A DNA stretch of 64,000 bases from NCBI RefSeq assembly GCF_918320885.1, contig NZ_OU907312.1, positions 930,465 through 994,464 on the forward strand, written 5' to 3'. The notes under the pieces were generated by a model. It had not been told where the DNA came from. It did not search any database and saw only the letters and a list, made by a program, of their open reading frames with translations. The DNA is from an unidentified bacterial endosymbiont (GTDB lineage: Bacteria; Pseudomonadota; Gammaproteobacteria; Enterobacterales; G038960095). The position numbers were made by a program, and so were the translations under genes. Shown here in pieces: positions 27,359 to 35,162 of this stretch (position 1 is its first letter; each line of letters starts with the position of its first letter).

Positions 27359-28661
27359 GGGGCACTCCGTGCAGCATGCGGTTACGGGCTCCTCGGTCAA
27401 CCAGTCGCACCGCTCAGAGCGGTTAATCGCCGCCCGTCAGGCGATCGCTAACGGTACAGTGGGCGAGCGCCAGTTCGAAGAGGATGAGGATTCACTCGCC
27501 CCGGAACTGCTGTGGTCTGGACTAGGCGTTGCTCCGGCCACAGTGAAACCCAGTCAAGTTGAGGCAGTATTAGACAACCTGGTAGATAAGCACTCTCCGC
27601 TGTTGGCTGCTCAAGGTTCATTACAAACTTTTGTGGGTCAAGCGTCGATGGATCAGTTGTTGATGGTGGTGACCACCTTAATGATCAAGATCAATAATAT
27701 TAGCGGTACTTTTATGCTGCAATCACAAAAGATTAATGCGGCCGCGAGCAATCAAGTCATGGAAAATCAGCTGCAAAAGCAGATTGAGGAGGCGGCTAAA
27801 GCGCTAGAGGCACAGGAAAAAGCTAAAAAATCTGGGATATTCGGGGCAATTTTTAACTGGATTACGGCAGTAGCGAGTGTTGTATGGGCAGCCGTTACTA
27901 TGAATCCAGTGGCAATGGCTGGCGCCGTAGCCCTCCTAGCGGCCGCGGTTATCGAGACCGTACAGCTTGCCATGGGTGATGATGCTCCGGAGTGGATGGG
28001 CAAAGTGGCCTTAGGACTAACCATCGCTGGTTCGATACTGAGTTGTGGTGCTTCGTTGATGACTAGTGCAGGCAAAGCAGCCCTGTCGGCGGGGAGTGCT
28101 CTAGTAAAAACCGCAGGACAACAGGGAGTGAAGGCTGCCTTAAAGCAGCTAGGTCAAGGAATATTGAAAGAGATGTCCAAAGCCTTAACAAAACTCGTCG
28201 AGTGGTTTAAAGCACTGCCAGCCCAGGCTACTGAAACCATGGATCAGATCAAAAATTTCGGGAAAAGTGCGGTCAATAAAATTAAACAGCCGAGGGCAAC
28301 GCTGAAACAAGCTGGTCAAGGGATCGTTAAAAAAACCGAAAAGCTCGTCGCCCCGGGAAATCGGCTGGAGACGGTCTCCGGTGTGGCCAAAGGCGTTGCG
28401 GTCGGCACTACAGCCGTCGAAGGCGGGGTGAACACTTACTACGACTATAAAGGGGCCATGCTGCAAGCAGAGATCAAAAAACTGCAAAATGAGAGCTGGT
28501 TGTTAGATACCCTTTTAGAATATTACCAAAAACAACGAAAACAGCTACAGCAAGGGATGTCTGATCTCTATCGACAGCAAGGGGATGCCACTGCGATTGC
28601 CAGCGATCTACTGAAAGAGAGCGCTGGTTTACAGAGTCGTATTGCCGGGAGTTTAGCTTAA
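27359..28661 (+). pseudogene. sctE: T3SS major translocator SctE (SseC/EspD/YopB family), 5'-truncated
   Basis: The frame is open from the IS boundary, and the first usable start is a GTG at 27369 (430 residues). Counted from there: a coiled coil at about 130-155, a long hydrophobic region at 157-200 (FGAIFNWITAVASVVWAAVT), a second membrane segment at about 212-231 (KVALGLTIAGSILSCGASLM) and a C-terminal coiled coil (residues 375-430). This is the SseC/EspD layout; SseC has 484 residues, so a short N-terminal part with the secretion signal is probably lost. SctE forms the host-membrane pore with SctB. Followed by sctB after 27 bp. Confidence 0.85.
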
Positions 28662-28688
28662 ATGGTTTATCATTGAGAGGTTATTGCT

Positions 28689-29676
28689 ATGAGTCGCATT
28701 AATGCTGAACCCACAATCACTAAAGTTACAGACTATTATCCCATGACGACTACTCATGAGGTCGATGAAATAGTGCCAGCCACGCCAGAGGCTTCAAAAA
28801 AGTCTGGCACGCTGCTGCGTCAGCAGATGCAGGATACCTTGCAAAATTTCCAGGGTTTTATGAATGGCCCGGATGAAACCACCAAAGGCCAGCAATTGGA
28901 GAAGAGCCTGGCTGCCGCTGAGGGGGTCAAAAAAGGTTTAAGCCTTTGTGCAAGCGCACCCAACCTCGATATGAACAGTTTAATGCTAGAGATGAATAAA
29001 TTGCTCAGCAAGATGCGTGATCTGCAGCGTGATCATGCCATCCAGCAGCAGCAACAGGCAATCACTCTGCAGGAGAAGGCCTATCAGAAAGAGCAGGATT
29101 CAATTACGAAAAGCCAAAGCGCTGCCACCAAGACTATGGCTATAGGGATAGCTGGAGGGGTTGCTGGGTTAGCCGGATCGGCTCTGAAAGTGAAAGGGGC
29201 TATTGGCAATAGGCAGTGCTGAATCTAAGCAATTTAAAGTCAATCAGTTAATCAAAAACGAAGGAATGAGTGAAGGGGAGGCTTTCTCTGAAGTTAATAA
29301 AAAAGACGCCACCTCTCAATGGCAAAAGATCAAAAATTCTAAGAAGAATCCGGCTAACTGGGGAAGCACCCCAGACTCTATGGAAGCGATCAGTAAAAAA
29401 ATAAATAGAAATAATACGCGAAGTAGTTTCGGGGAACTAGGCGGACAAGCCCCTGCCATACTGACCCCTATCGGCCAAGTCGTTTCCATGAAAGATACTG
29501 CAGCCTCTAGTCAGGCGAAAGTCAATGCAGATCGTGATAAAGGGCTGCAGAGTCTCAATGAACGCGAGCAAGGCATTCGGGATGAGCAGGCACGGGCGGC
29601 TTCACAACAGATGCGTGACGTTCAGCGGGAGATGAACGACCTGTATGGCAAAATCGCCACCGCGGTGCGCTGGTGA
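28689..29676 (+). pseudogene. sctB: T3SS minor translocator SctB (SseD/EspB-like), split by a frameshift
   Basis: The first frame (28689-29222) carries an N-terminal soluble part, a coiled coil (residues 95-135) and one hydrophobic segment (KTMAIGIAGGVAGLAGSALK, about 147-166). It then stops, and a second frame (to 29676) continues as SAESKQFKVNQLIKNEGMSE through a C-terminal coiled coil. The switch falls around 29200-29218 in ATTGGCAATAGGCAG. The joined product would be about 328 residues, close to EspB (321). It follows sctE as in SPI-2 and LEE4. A sequencing error or programmed shift cannot be excluded. Confidence 0.75.
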
Positions 29677-30101
29677 ATAGAGGTGAGCCGGCAGCCTTGG
29701 ATGCCCTGAGCCATTACCTCGCTAGCCAAGGGTGCCAGACTAGCGTGGCTTACTTTGCGAATAGTGGTTTTGAAATGGGACGATCGCTGCAGGGCGACTA
29801 TCTAAATTTGGTCTTTAAGGTCGATCATCATCAGTTATTGATCTGTGATCTGCAGGCCCGGCAGGGGCCGCAAGGGGTCCATAGTGCTGTCTCTGAATTT
29901 GTGGCGTTGATCCACCAGATCGAACAGCAGGTCCCAGAGATTCAGGAGGTACGGGGCTTATTGCGCACCACTGGCACTGCCCGCGAGCAGCGGTTACGGA
30001 GCAAGTTAGCGGAAGTCTTGGAACAACAGGGCGCGACTCGCTCCGATATTGAGGGCGATCACTGGTTAATTTATCCCTGCCAACGGCAGGCCACCCATTA
30101 A
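29673..30101 (+). CDS. SseE/CesD2-like T3SS chaperone
   Basis: A 142-residue soluble protein starting with GTG and overlapping the end of sctB by 4 bases. Length and position (between the translocator genes and the needle gene) match SseE of SPI-2 (137) and CesD2 of LEE4 (135), the latter a chaperone for EspD. A beta-rich first half (YLNLVFKVDHHQLLICDLQ) and a helical second half fit a small T3SS chaperone. Assignment rests mainly on size and gene order; sequence similarity was judged by eye only. Confidence 0.55.
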   Translation: MNRGEPAALDALSHYLASQGCQTSVAYFANSGFEMGRSLQGDYLNLVFKVDHHQLLICDLQARQGPQGVHSAVSEFVALIHQIEQQVPEIQEVRGLLRTTGTAREQRLRSKLAEVLEQQGATRSDIEGDHWLIYPCQRQATH

Positions 30102-30121
30102 TAGCCTAGCGGAGAGAGTTC

Positions 30122-30337
30122 ATGGATTTAGACAATATGGTCTCAGAAGTTTCAAAGGGTGCTACTCAAGCTATCCAAGGGGTCAATAGCAGTGTAAACC
30201 TGAGTCTCATCAGCAATCCGGAGAAGATGTTGGCCAACCAATTTCAGCTGTTCCAGTATGCTACCTATCTCACCTACGGGAGTACGCTATTAAAGACTTA
30301 TAAAGATCTTATCGGCGGGATTATCGCTAAAATATAA
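30122..30337 (+). CDS. sctF: T3SS needle subunit SctF, first of two tandem copies
   Basis: 71 residues, the same length as SsaG. The C-terminal half (NPEKMLANQFQLFQYATYL, then LKTYKDLIGGIIAKI) matches the needle family (SsaG has NPESMIKAQFALQQYSTF and a GIIAKI terminus). Needle subunits polymerise into the extracellular hollow filament. A GGAGAGAG ribosome-binding site precedes the ATG. It diverges more from SsaG than the second copy (Phe-Gln-Tyr in place of Gln-Gln-Tyr, Tyr-Leu-Thr-Tyr in place of Phe-Ile-Asn-Tyr). Both copies look intact. Confidence 0.85.
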   Translation: MDLDNMVSEVSKGATQAIQGVNSSVNLSLISNPEKMLANQFQLFQYATYLTYGSTLLKTYKDLIGGIIAKI

Positions 30338-30342
30338 TCAAG

Positions 30343-30379
30343 CAACCTGCGACATACTGCTTATTCTGCAGTCAGGTTG
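30343..30379 (+). promoter_or_regulatory. Intercistronic hairpin between the two needle genes
   Basis: Left arms CAACCTG (30343-30349) and ACTGC (30356-30360) pair with the contiguous right arm GCAGTCAGGTTG (30368-30379), leaving a six-base bulge and a seven-base loop. It is followed by a pyrimidine run (TCTCTCTAT) but no T tract. It could be an RNA processing or stability element, or a weak attenuator, setting the ratio of the two needle products. Confidence 0.5.
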
Positions 30380-30437
30380 TCTCTCTATCGGCATCGATGC
30401 CAGTTAGGATAGCAGCAGTCATTATGCAGGGGGTAGG

Positions 30438-30665
30438 ATGGATTTAACCCTAATTATTAATAAATTAGAACAGTTATCTGAGGAGTCGGCGGGGGCTATT
30501 AAGCAGGCCATGGAAGCTCTGAACAGTGAGAATGGCTTAAATGATCCCCAGCAGACGTTGAAAACCCAATTTATGCTGAACCAATATTCTAACTTTATTA
30601 ATTATCAGAGCTCCATGGTGAAGATTATTCGTGATTTAATCGGCGGGATTATTAGTAAACTATGA
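30438..30665 (+). CDS. sctF: T3SS needle subunit SctF, second tandem copy
   Basis: 75 residues, very like SsaG: DPQQTLKTQFMLNQYSNFIN, then YQSSMVKIIRDLIGGIISKL, compared with FINYESSLIKMIKDMLSGII in SsaG. A GGGGGTAGG ribosome-binding site lies just before the ATG. It overlaps the next gene by 4 bases (ATGA), as ssaG-ssaH are coupled in SPI-2. This copy is the better candidate for the main needle protein. Confidence 0.9.
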   Translation: MDLTLIINKLEQLSEESAGAIKQAMEALNSENGLNDPQQTLKTQFMLNQYSNFINYQSSMVKIIRDLIGGIISKL

Positions 30666-30943
30666 AGTTGCCGCCAGCAACGCGTCAATTGATTGTGACG
30701 ACTGCTTTCGCAGCGATTAATCATGGGTTAACCCTGCAGGCAGAGCGCATTGTTGCGGCCTTTCCTGAGTTGATCCCCGAGCCTGAGACGCGGGCGATCT
30801 GCCAAGCACTGGTGCTGTTTGGGCTATCAAAGCCCGCCGCCGCCCTGCTCTGTTTAACGACTTTACTGACGCCTGAAGCGCTGCAGTTACGGCAATTGAT
30901 TATCGAGGCTCATCCTGAGCTAGCTTGCTTAGCTCCCCAATAA
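30662..30943 (+). CDS. sctG: T3SS needle chaperone SctG-like (SsaH/EscG/YscG position)
   Basis: A 93-residue all-helical protein with a TPR-like pattern (AAINHGLTLQAERIVAAFPE, AICQALVLFGLSKPAAALLC). Size and position immediately after the needle gene match SsaH (75) and EscG (92), which keep needle subunits from polymerising in the cytoplasm. Its ATG overlaps the second sctF stop. In SPI-2 ssaI (inner rod) and ssaJ follow; here neither does. Confidence 0.7.
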   Translation: MKLPPATRQLIVTTAFAAINHGLTLQAERIVAAFPELIPEPETRAICQALVLFGLSKPAAALLCLTTLLTPEALQLRQLIIEAHPELACLAPQ

Positions 30944-31166
30944 TAGATCCCAGGGGTGCCCGCTTTTTTGATGCGGCCTCTTCAGGGTTGGTAAGCTGTT
31001 ATGGTCTAGCCGTTGCAATGGGGAAGTATTGACAGGGTATAGCTCACTCACCCAGAGTCAGTAGCTGTTAAAGCTTAAATAGTAGAGCGGCCAATCGGAG
31101 TGGTTTAGTAAAACCTGCTGGTTGAGCTATTACTGTAAGAGGGCAAGCGTAGGGGGAATAGAACAG

Positions 31167-32633
31167 ATGAACACACCTGATCAAGGGTTATCAGCCTTAG
31201 AAGCGATAGTGTCTCAAGCCACTCAACAATTATTTAAAGAGTATCCGTGGTTAGCAGCTGCTTACGGTGAACAAATGAACCGGGGTGGCGTGCTCCCAGA
31301 AGGTAAAGCACTCGAGACAGTACTGGCAGAACGGTTTAATCAATTTGTGACGGAGAGTAATTTAGAACCGGCATTCGAGCTTAGTTTATGGGATGCAGGT
31401 TTTAGCGGAGAAGAGGGGCCAGCATCCCCGACAGTCCGGGCACAAGCCAATGTTCTGGCAGCCCGAGTGGAGCATGGTATTCTGGGCGAATTCCCCGCAG
31501 AGGAGGATACCCCTTCAGGGAGCTATCTAGATAGCTCAGAGCCTCTGCCAGACTCCTTAAAAAGTGCTTTGGTTGGCACCTTATATGTTGAGTTATTGCA
31601 GCAGAGATTTATCGAACAGTGGCAGCAGACGACCCAGGTAGCGGTTTGTCCAGAGGGTTTACTGGCTGCTTTTAGAGAGTCGGTGTGTGCACGATTGATG
31701 CCTCAGGAAGCTGCCATCGAAGGGCTTTCAGCGCGTCACTGGTTTGTTGAGAACTATTCGGTGCCGCTACTACCAGCCCTGCAGGCCCTACTCCCCGAGG
31801 GCGGCTATACCCCCTCTACGGCTATCAGAACCTCCGCGGATATTTGGCGAGAAGAGCAGCTGGCGAAGATAGTGGTAGAGAGTCAACAATGTGTGGAAGG
31901 TAGACCCTATGTAAAAGCCACCTACCGAGCCTTATTACCTGACTTCATAGATAAACGAGAAACCCTTGTAGAAGCTTTTAAAAATGCCCGCCGCGGCGTG
32001 GCTTATGAGCCTCAGCAATTTCCCCGTGTACCCCCGATTGATCCGATGGAGGATAGGCCACTCTTTTCAATAGCCCCTACGTTAAAGGTACTGTTAGCCT
32101 TAGGTTCCTTGAATGACAGCAGTGTTCATCTGCATGGTAGCTTTGCTGTACTACAATCTCAGCTGACTGAGCACTTCAGTACCGTTATGGGTTGCCGTCC
32201 AGACCCACGTTTCAGTGCTCTATTGCAGCTAGAGTTGTATGCTCATTTATTGAACAACCCCAATGAGGAGGCACAAAAATCCTGGTGTGAACGGCAGTCA
32301 GCGCTGATCTATGAGCTGTATGGAAATAATGGAAGCTTAAAATCCAGCTTCGAAAGATGGTTTAAAGCCCTTGCTGAGGCGCGCCCGGAGCTGAGAGAGG
32401 CGGTCTCGATGATTCTGGAATACCCGCTGCAAAGTGGATCGGCTAAGCTGAGTCAGCACGACTGCTTGTCCGCCACGCCGCTGTTTTCTGAGCGTGCTGT
32501 AGAACAGCTGACCATGCACATGAGTGGTGATTTAGGAGACGGGGATAACAGCACACTATCGGGGACGGTACCGTCCCCGCCTCATTTGCAGACAGCCGCG
32601 ATCAGCATTACACATCAAGGGGGAGTATTGTAA
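31167..32633 (+). CDS. Unrecognised protein at the end of the T3SS translocon operon; candidate effector
   Basis: 489 residues from the ATG at 31167, which has an AGGGGG ribosome-binding site 10 bases upstream; a longer frame starts with TTG at 31122. I do not recognise a family. It has no signal peptide or clear membrane segment, is acidic and mainly helical, and its last 60 residues (after LSQHDCLSATPLFSERA) are Ser/Thr/Gly-rich. It lies 223 bp after sctG on the same strand; in LEE4 the equivalent position holds the effector gene espF. A secreted effector or T3SS cytoplasmic component is plausible, but this is inference from location. Confidence 0.6.
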   Translation: MNTPDQGLSALEAIVSQATQQLFKEYPWLAAAYGEQMNRGGVLPEGKALETVLAERFNQFVTESNLEPAFELSLWDAGFSGEEGPASPTVRAQANVLAARVEHGILGEFPAEEDTPSGSYLDSSEPLPDSLKSALVGTLYVELLQQRFIEQWQQTTQVAVCPEGLLAAFRESVCARLMPQEAAIEGLSARHWFVENYSVPLLPALQALLPEGGYTPSTAIRTSADIWREEQLAKIVVESQQCVEGRPYVKATYRALLPDFIDKRETLVEAFKNARRGVAYEPQQFPRVPPIDPMEDRPLFSIAPTLKVLLALGSLNDSSVHLHGSFAVLQSQLTEHFSTVMGCRPDPRFSALLQLELYAHLLNNPNEEAQKSWCERQSALIYELYGNNGSLKSSFERWFKALAEARPELREAVSMILEYPLQSGSAKLSQHDCLSATPLFSERAVEQLTMHMSGDLGDGDNSTLSGTVPSPPHLQTAAISITHQGGVL

Positions 32634-32797
32634 CACTATCGACAGTATGGCCTGGATGATGTCCGGCAGTGGTTGCTCAAGACTACGATGATGGACCAGA
32701 GTACCTGGATCAGCGTCCCTATAGACGCTGATTTTATCAGCTTTTTACCCTATTACGCCGTAAAGCCTGCTCCTTCAGGTCGAGGATATCAGGCGCC

Positions 32798-33103
32798 CTA
32801 CAGTGGTCTTTGTTGTTGTTCAATGTATTGTCGAATAATCTCAATAGGAGCGCCGCCACAGCTACTGGAAAAATAGCTAGGAGACCATAGGGCCTGTTGA
32901 TAGTAGTAGCGCTTGGCGATATCAGGTCTGTCTCTGCGAAGGATACGACTGGAAACCCCCTTTAAGCTATTCACCAAGGTTGATACCGCTACTTTGGGTG
33001 GGTAATTCACCAACAGGTGCACATGTTCAGTCTCGCCTTCCATCTCTATGAGCTCTGCTTCTAAGTCACGGCAGATCTCGTTAAATACCTTGCAGACTGA
33101 ATA
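32798..33103 (-). pseudogene. tnpA: IS200-type TnpA transposase, 5'-deleted
   Basis: About 102 C-terminal residues of a Y1 HUH transposase remain. The metal-binding HUH motif is in EHVHLLVNYPPKVAVSTLVN and the catalytic tyrosine in IEIIRQYIEQQ; the WSPSYFSSSCGGAP segment is typical. The first 30-40 residues are missing: upstream of about 33103 the sequence becomes the 5'-truncated tnpB on the other strand. Nonfunctional as it stands. Confidence 0.85.
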
Positions 33104-33656
33104 TACAGTAGAGCCACCACAACATCCGGCGACTAGCATGGTAGGGGTTGATGTGGGGATAGCTCGATTGGCCACTTTGTCAGATGGTATAGTCTATGCC
33201 CCCGTTAATAGCTACCGTACCCAGCAACAGCGTTTAGCAAGGCTGCAACGACAGTTAAGTCGCCAAGTAAAATTCAGTGCCCATTGGAAAAAACAACGAA
33301 GCAAAATTCAACAGCTGCATCATACCATTGCCAATATTCGACAGGACTATCTGCATAAAACCTCAAGTGCCATCAGCAAAAACCACGCGATGATAGTGAT
33401 TGAGGATTTGCAGATTAAAAACATGTCAAAATCGGCCACTGGGACAGTGGCAGAACCTGGGAAAAGGGTTAAAGCTAAGTCTGGCTTGAATAAATCTATT
33501 TTGGACCAGGGTTGGTACGAGCTCAGAAGACAGCTGGAGTATAAGCAGTTGTGGCTTGGGGGCCAGGTGCTGGCGGTACTGATCTTGCTACCCTTTAACG
33601 GACACAACGAAGAGGAACAAAGCGTATAATTTTTTGTTACTTTTTGAGGTGAAGTT

Positions 33657-33956
33657 ATGAATCAAGGGGAATCAAGGAGCTATGATAAGGAATTCAAGCT
33701 GAATGCGGTAAAGCTGTATCACAGCACTGGTAAAACGCTCTGTCAATTGAGCGAGGAATTGGGAGTTCCCAAGAGTACATTGGCAGGGTGGGTCCATCAG
33801 CATAACAAGGATGGTGCAGAGGCTTTCCCGGGCAAAGGATACCTGAAAGCGTCTGATGCTGAGCTCAGTCAATTGCGGAAAGAATTGGCGATAGCACGCG
33901 AAGAGAGGGATATCCTAAAAAAAGCCTTGGGCATCTTCTCAGTGGCCCGCAAGTAA
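33657..33956 (+). CDS. IS3 transposase OrfA, copy 4
   Basis: 99 residues, identical to the other OrfA copies, with the A7G frameshift tract. Confidence 0.93.
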   Translation: MNQGESRSYDKEFKLNAVKLYHSTGKTLCQLSEELGVPKSTLAGWVHQHNKDGAEAFPGKGYLKASDAELSQLRKELAIAREERDILKKALGIFSVARK

Positions 33957-33967
33957 AATACCAGTTT

Positions 33968-34822
33968 ATGCAAAAGCATGCTGGGGAATTCAGCGTAGAG
34001 AGGATGTCCAACGTGTTAGGTGTATCCCGCAGTGGCTATTATCAGTTTATCAAGGCTGAGCCATCCAAGCGCTATTGTGAGGATGAGCGTTTAATATCTG
34101 AAATTAAAGAGGTTTATACCATAAGCAACCAAATTTACGGTAGCCCACGTATCCATGCTGAGTTACGAGCTAGAGGTGAGCGCTGTTCACGCAAACGGGT
34201 TTGTCGGCTAATGAAAGCAGCCCATATTGCGGCTAAGATGAAAAAACGATTTAAGGTAACCACAATAGTCGATCCAAAGGCCGCAGTGGCGCCTAATTTA
34301 CTCAAGCAGAAGTTCACAGCCACTCGCCCTGATCAATACTGGGCAGCAGATATTACCTATATTCCGACCCAAGAGGGATGGTTGTATGTTGCTATCGTAC
34401 TGGACCTGTTCTCTCGTAGTATCGTGGGGATGGATATGCAAGCTCACATGACCACCGAGTTAGTAGCCGCAGCATTACGCCAGGCAATAACACGGAGGAA
34501 GCCTGCTGCAGGTCTCATCCACCACTCCGACCGAGGCAGCCAGTATACCAGCAAAGGATTCAAGGCTGTATCGGCGCATCACCAGATAACGCTTAGCATG
34601 AGTAGTACGGGCAATTGTTATGACAATGCAGTAGCAGAGAGTTTTTTCCATACCTTAAAAACAGAGCACACCCACTTTGAACGTTTTGAGAGCAGAGAAC
34701 AAGCCAAATTGAGCATTTTTGAATACGTAGAAGTGTTTTATAACCGACAGAGACGGCACTCAACGCTAGGCTATCTGTCTCCTGTAAATTTTGAAAAAAA
34801 TTGGTTATCCCAGGTCGCTTAA
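33968..34822 (+). CDS. IS3 transposase OrfB, copy 4
   Basis: 284-residue DDE integrase domain, identical to the other copies. Confidence 0.93.
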   Translation: MQKHAGEFSVERMSNVLGVSRSGYYQFIKAEPSKRYCEDERLISEIKEVYTISNQIYGSPRIHAELRARGERCSRKRVCRLMKAAHIAAKMKKRFKVTTIVDPKAAVAPNLLKQKFTATRPDQYWAADITYIPTQEGWLYVAIVLDLFSRSIVGMDMQAHMTTELVAAALRQAITRRKPAAGLIHHSDRGSQYTSKGFKAVSAHHQITLSMSSTGNCYDNAVAESFFHTLKTEHTHFERFESREQAKLSIFEYVEVFYNRQRRHSTLGYLSPVNFEKNWLSQVA

Positions 34823-35099
34823 GGTTTCTCTTCTCTGTGTCTAAAAAAAGGTGGCAAGATCAGTACCGCCGCAGAACACTAGCCGTACCTGCTCAGTCTG
34901 CGGTCATAGTGCCAAAGAGAACCGTAGCAGCCAATCACAGTTTGCCTGCATAGTTTGTGGCTATACAGAGAACGCTGATTTAAATGCTGCCATGAATATA
35001 TTAGCGGCAGGGCATGTCGTGTTAGCCTGTGGAGAGACGGCGCAGTCAGGCCTCTCGATGAAGCAGGAACCCGCCGAAGTGAGTCAGGCGCAAGCTTGA

Positions 35100-35143
35100 A
35101 CCGCAGTAGGAATCATCGCCCTTTAGGGCGGTGAGGATGTCAA
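35100..35143 (+). ncRNA. IS605 right end, possible omega-RNA 3' segment
   Basis: Just after the tnpB stop, a stem-loop CGCCCTTTAGGGCG followed by GAGGATGTCAA forms the right end of the element. In related elements this end encodes the 3' scaffold of the TnpB guide RNA, with the guide read from the flanking DNA beyond 35143. Expression here is not established, and its nuclease is broken. Confidence 0.45.
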
Positions 35144-35162
35144 AGTTCACCTGAGCCCCCCC

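Larger units (their letters stand above)
33580..34862 (+). mobile_element. IS3-family insertion sequence, copy 4 (1283 bp), inside tnpB
   Basis: Same element, plus orientation, flanked by a perfect 4-bp direct repeat GTAC (33576-33579 and 34863-34866). Excision restores the tnpB frame, so this is a simple insertion into an already decayed element. Confidence 0.96.
33138..35099 (+). pseudogene. tnpB: TnpB RNA-guided nuclease, 5'-deleted and interrupted by IS3 copy 4
   Basis: Pieces 33138-33579 and 34863-35099. RuvC-I aspartate is in VGVDVGIARLATLSDG, RuvC-II glutamate in IVIEDLQIKNMSK, the zinc finger in CSVCGHSAKENRSS...CIVCGY, and RuvC-III aspartate in [11 protein letters not shown]. Removing the IS with one GTAC rejoins LGGQVLAV-PPQNTSRTCSVCG in frame. 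The N-terminal 160 or more residues (recognition domain) are absent, so nuclease function is lost even without the IS. Confidence 0.87.
32760..35143 (+). mobile_element. Decayed IS200/IS605-family element with nested IS3 copy 4
   Basis: Contains divergent tnpA (minus) and tnpB (plus) remnants and a typical right-end hairpin (CGCCCTTTAGGGCG, 35117-35130) followed by GAGGATGTCAA at 35133-35143. The left end near 32760-32790 has a possible subterminal hairpin (CCTGCTCCTTCAGG). The middle has lost the 5' parts of both genes, and IS3 copy 4 splits tnpB. The left boundary is approximate. The stretch 32634-32759 before it contains no recognisable gene. Confidence 0.8.

Noticed and set aside
33048..33137. 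In-frame upstream start for the tnpB fragment
   Set aside because: The stretch is the reverse complement of tnpA coding sequence; real TnpB similarity begins at about 33138.
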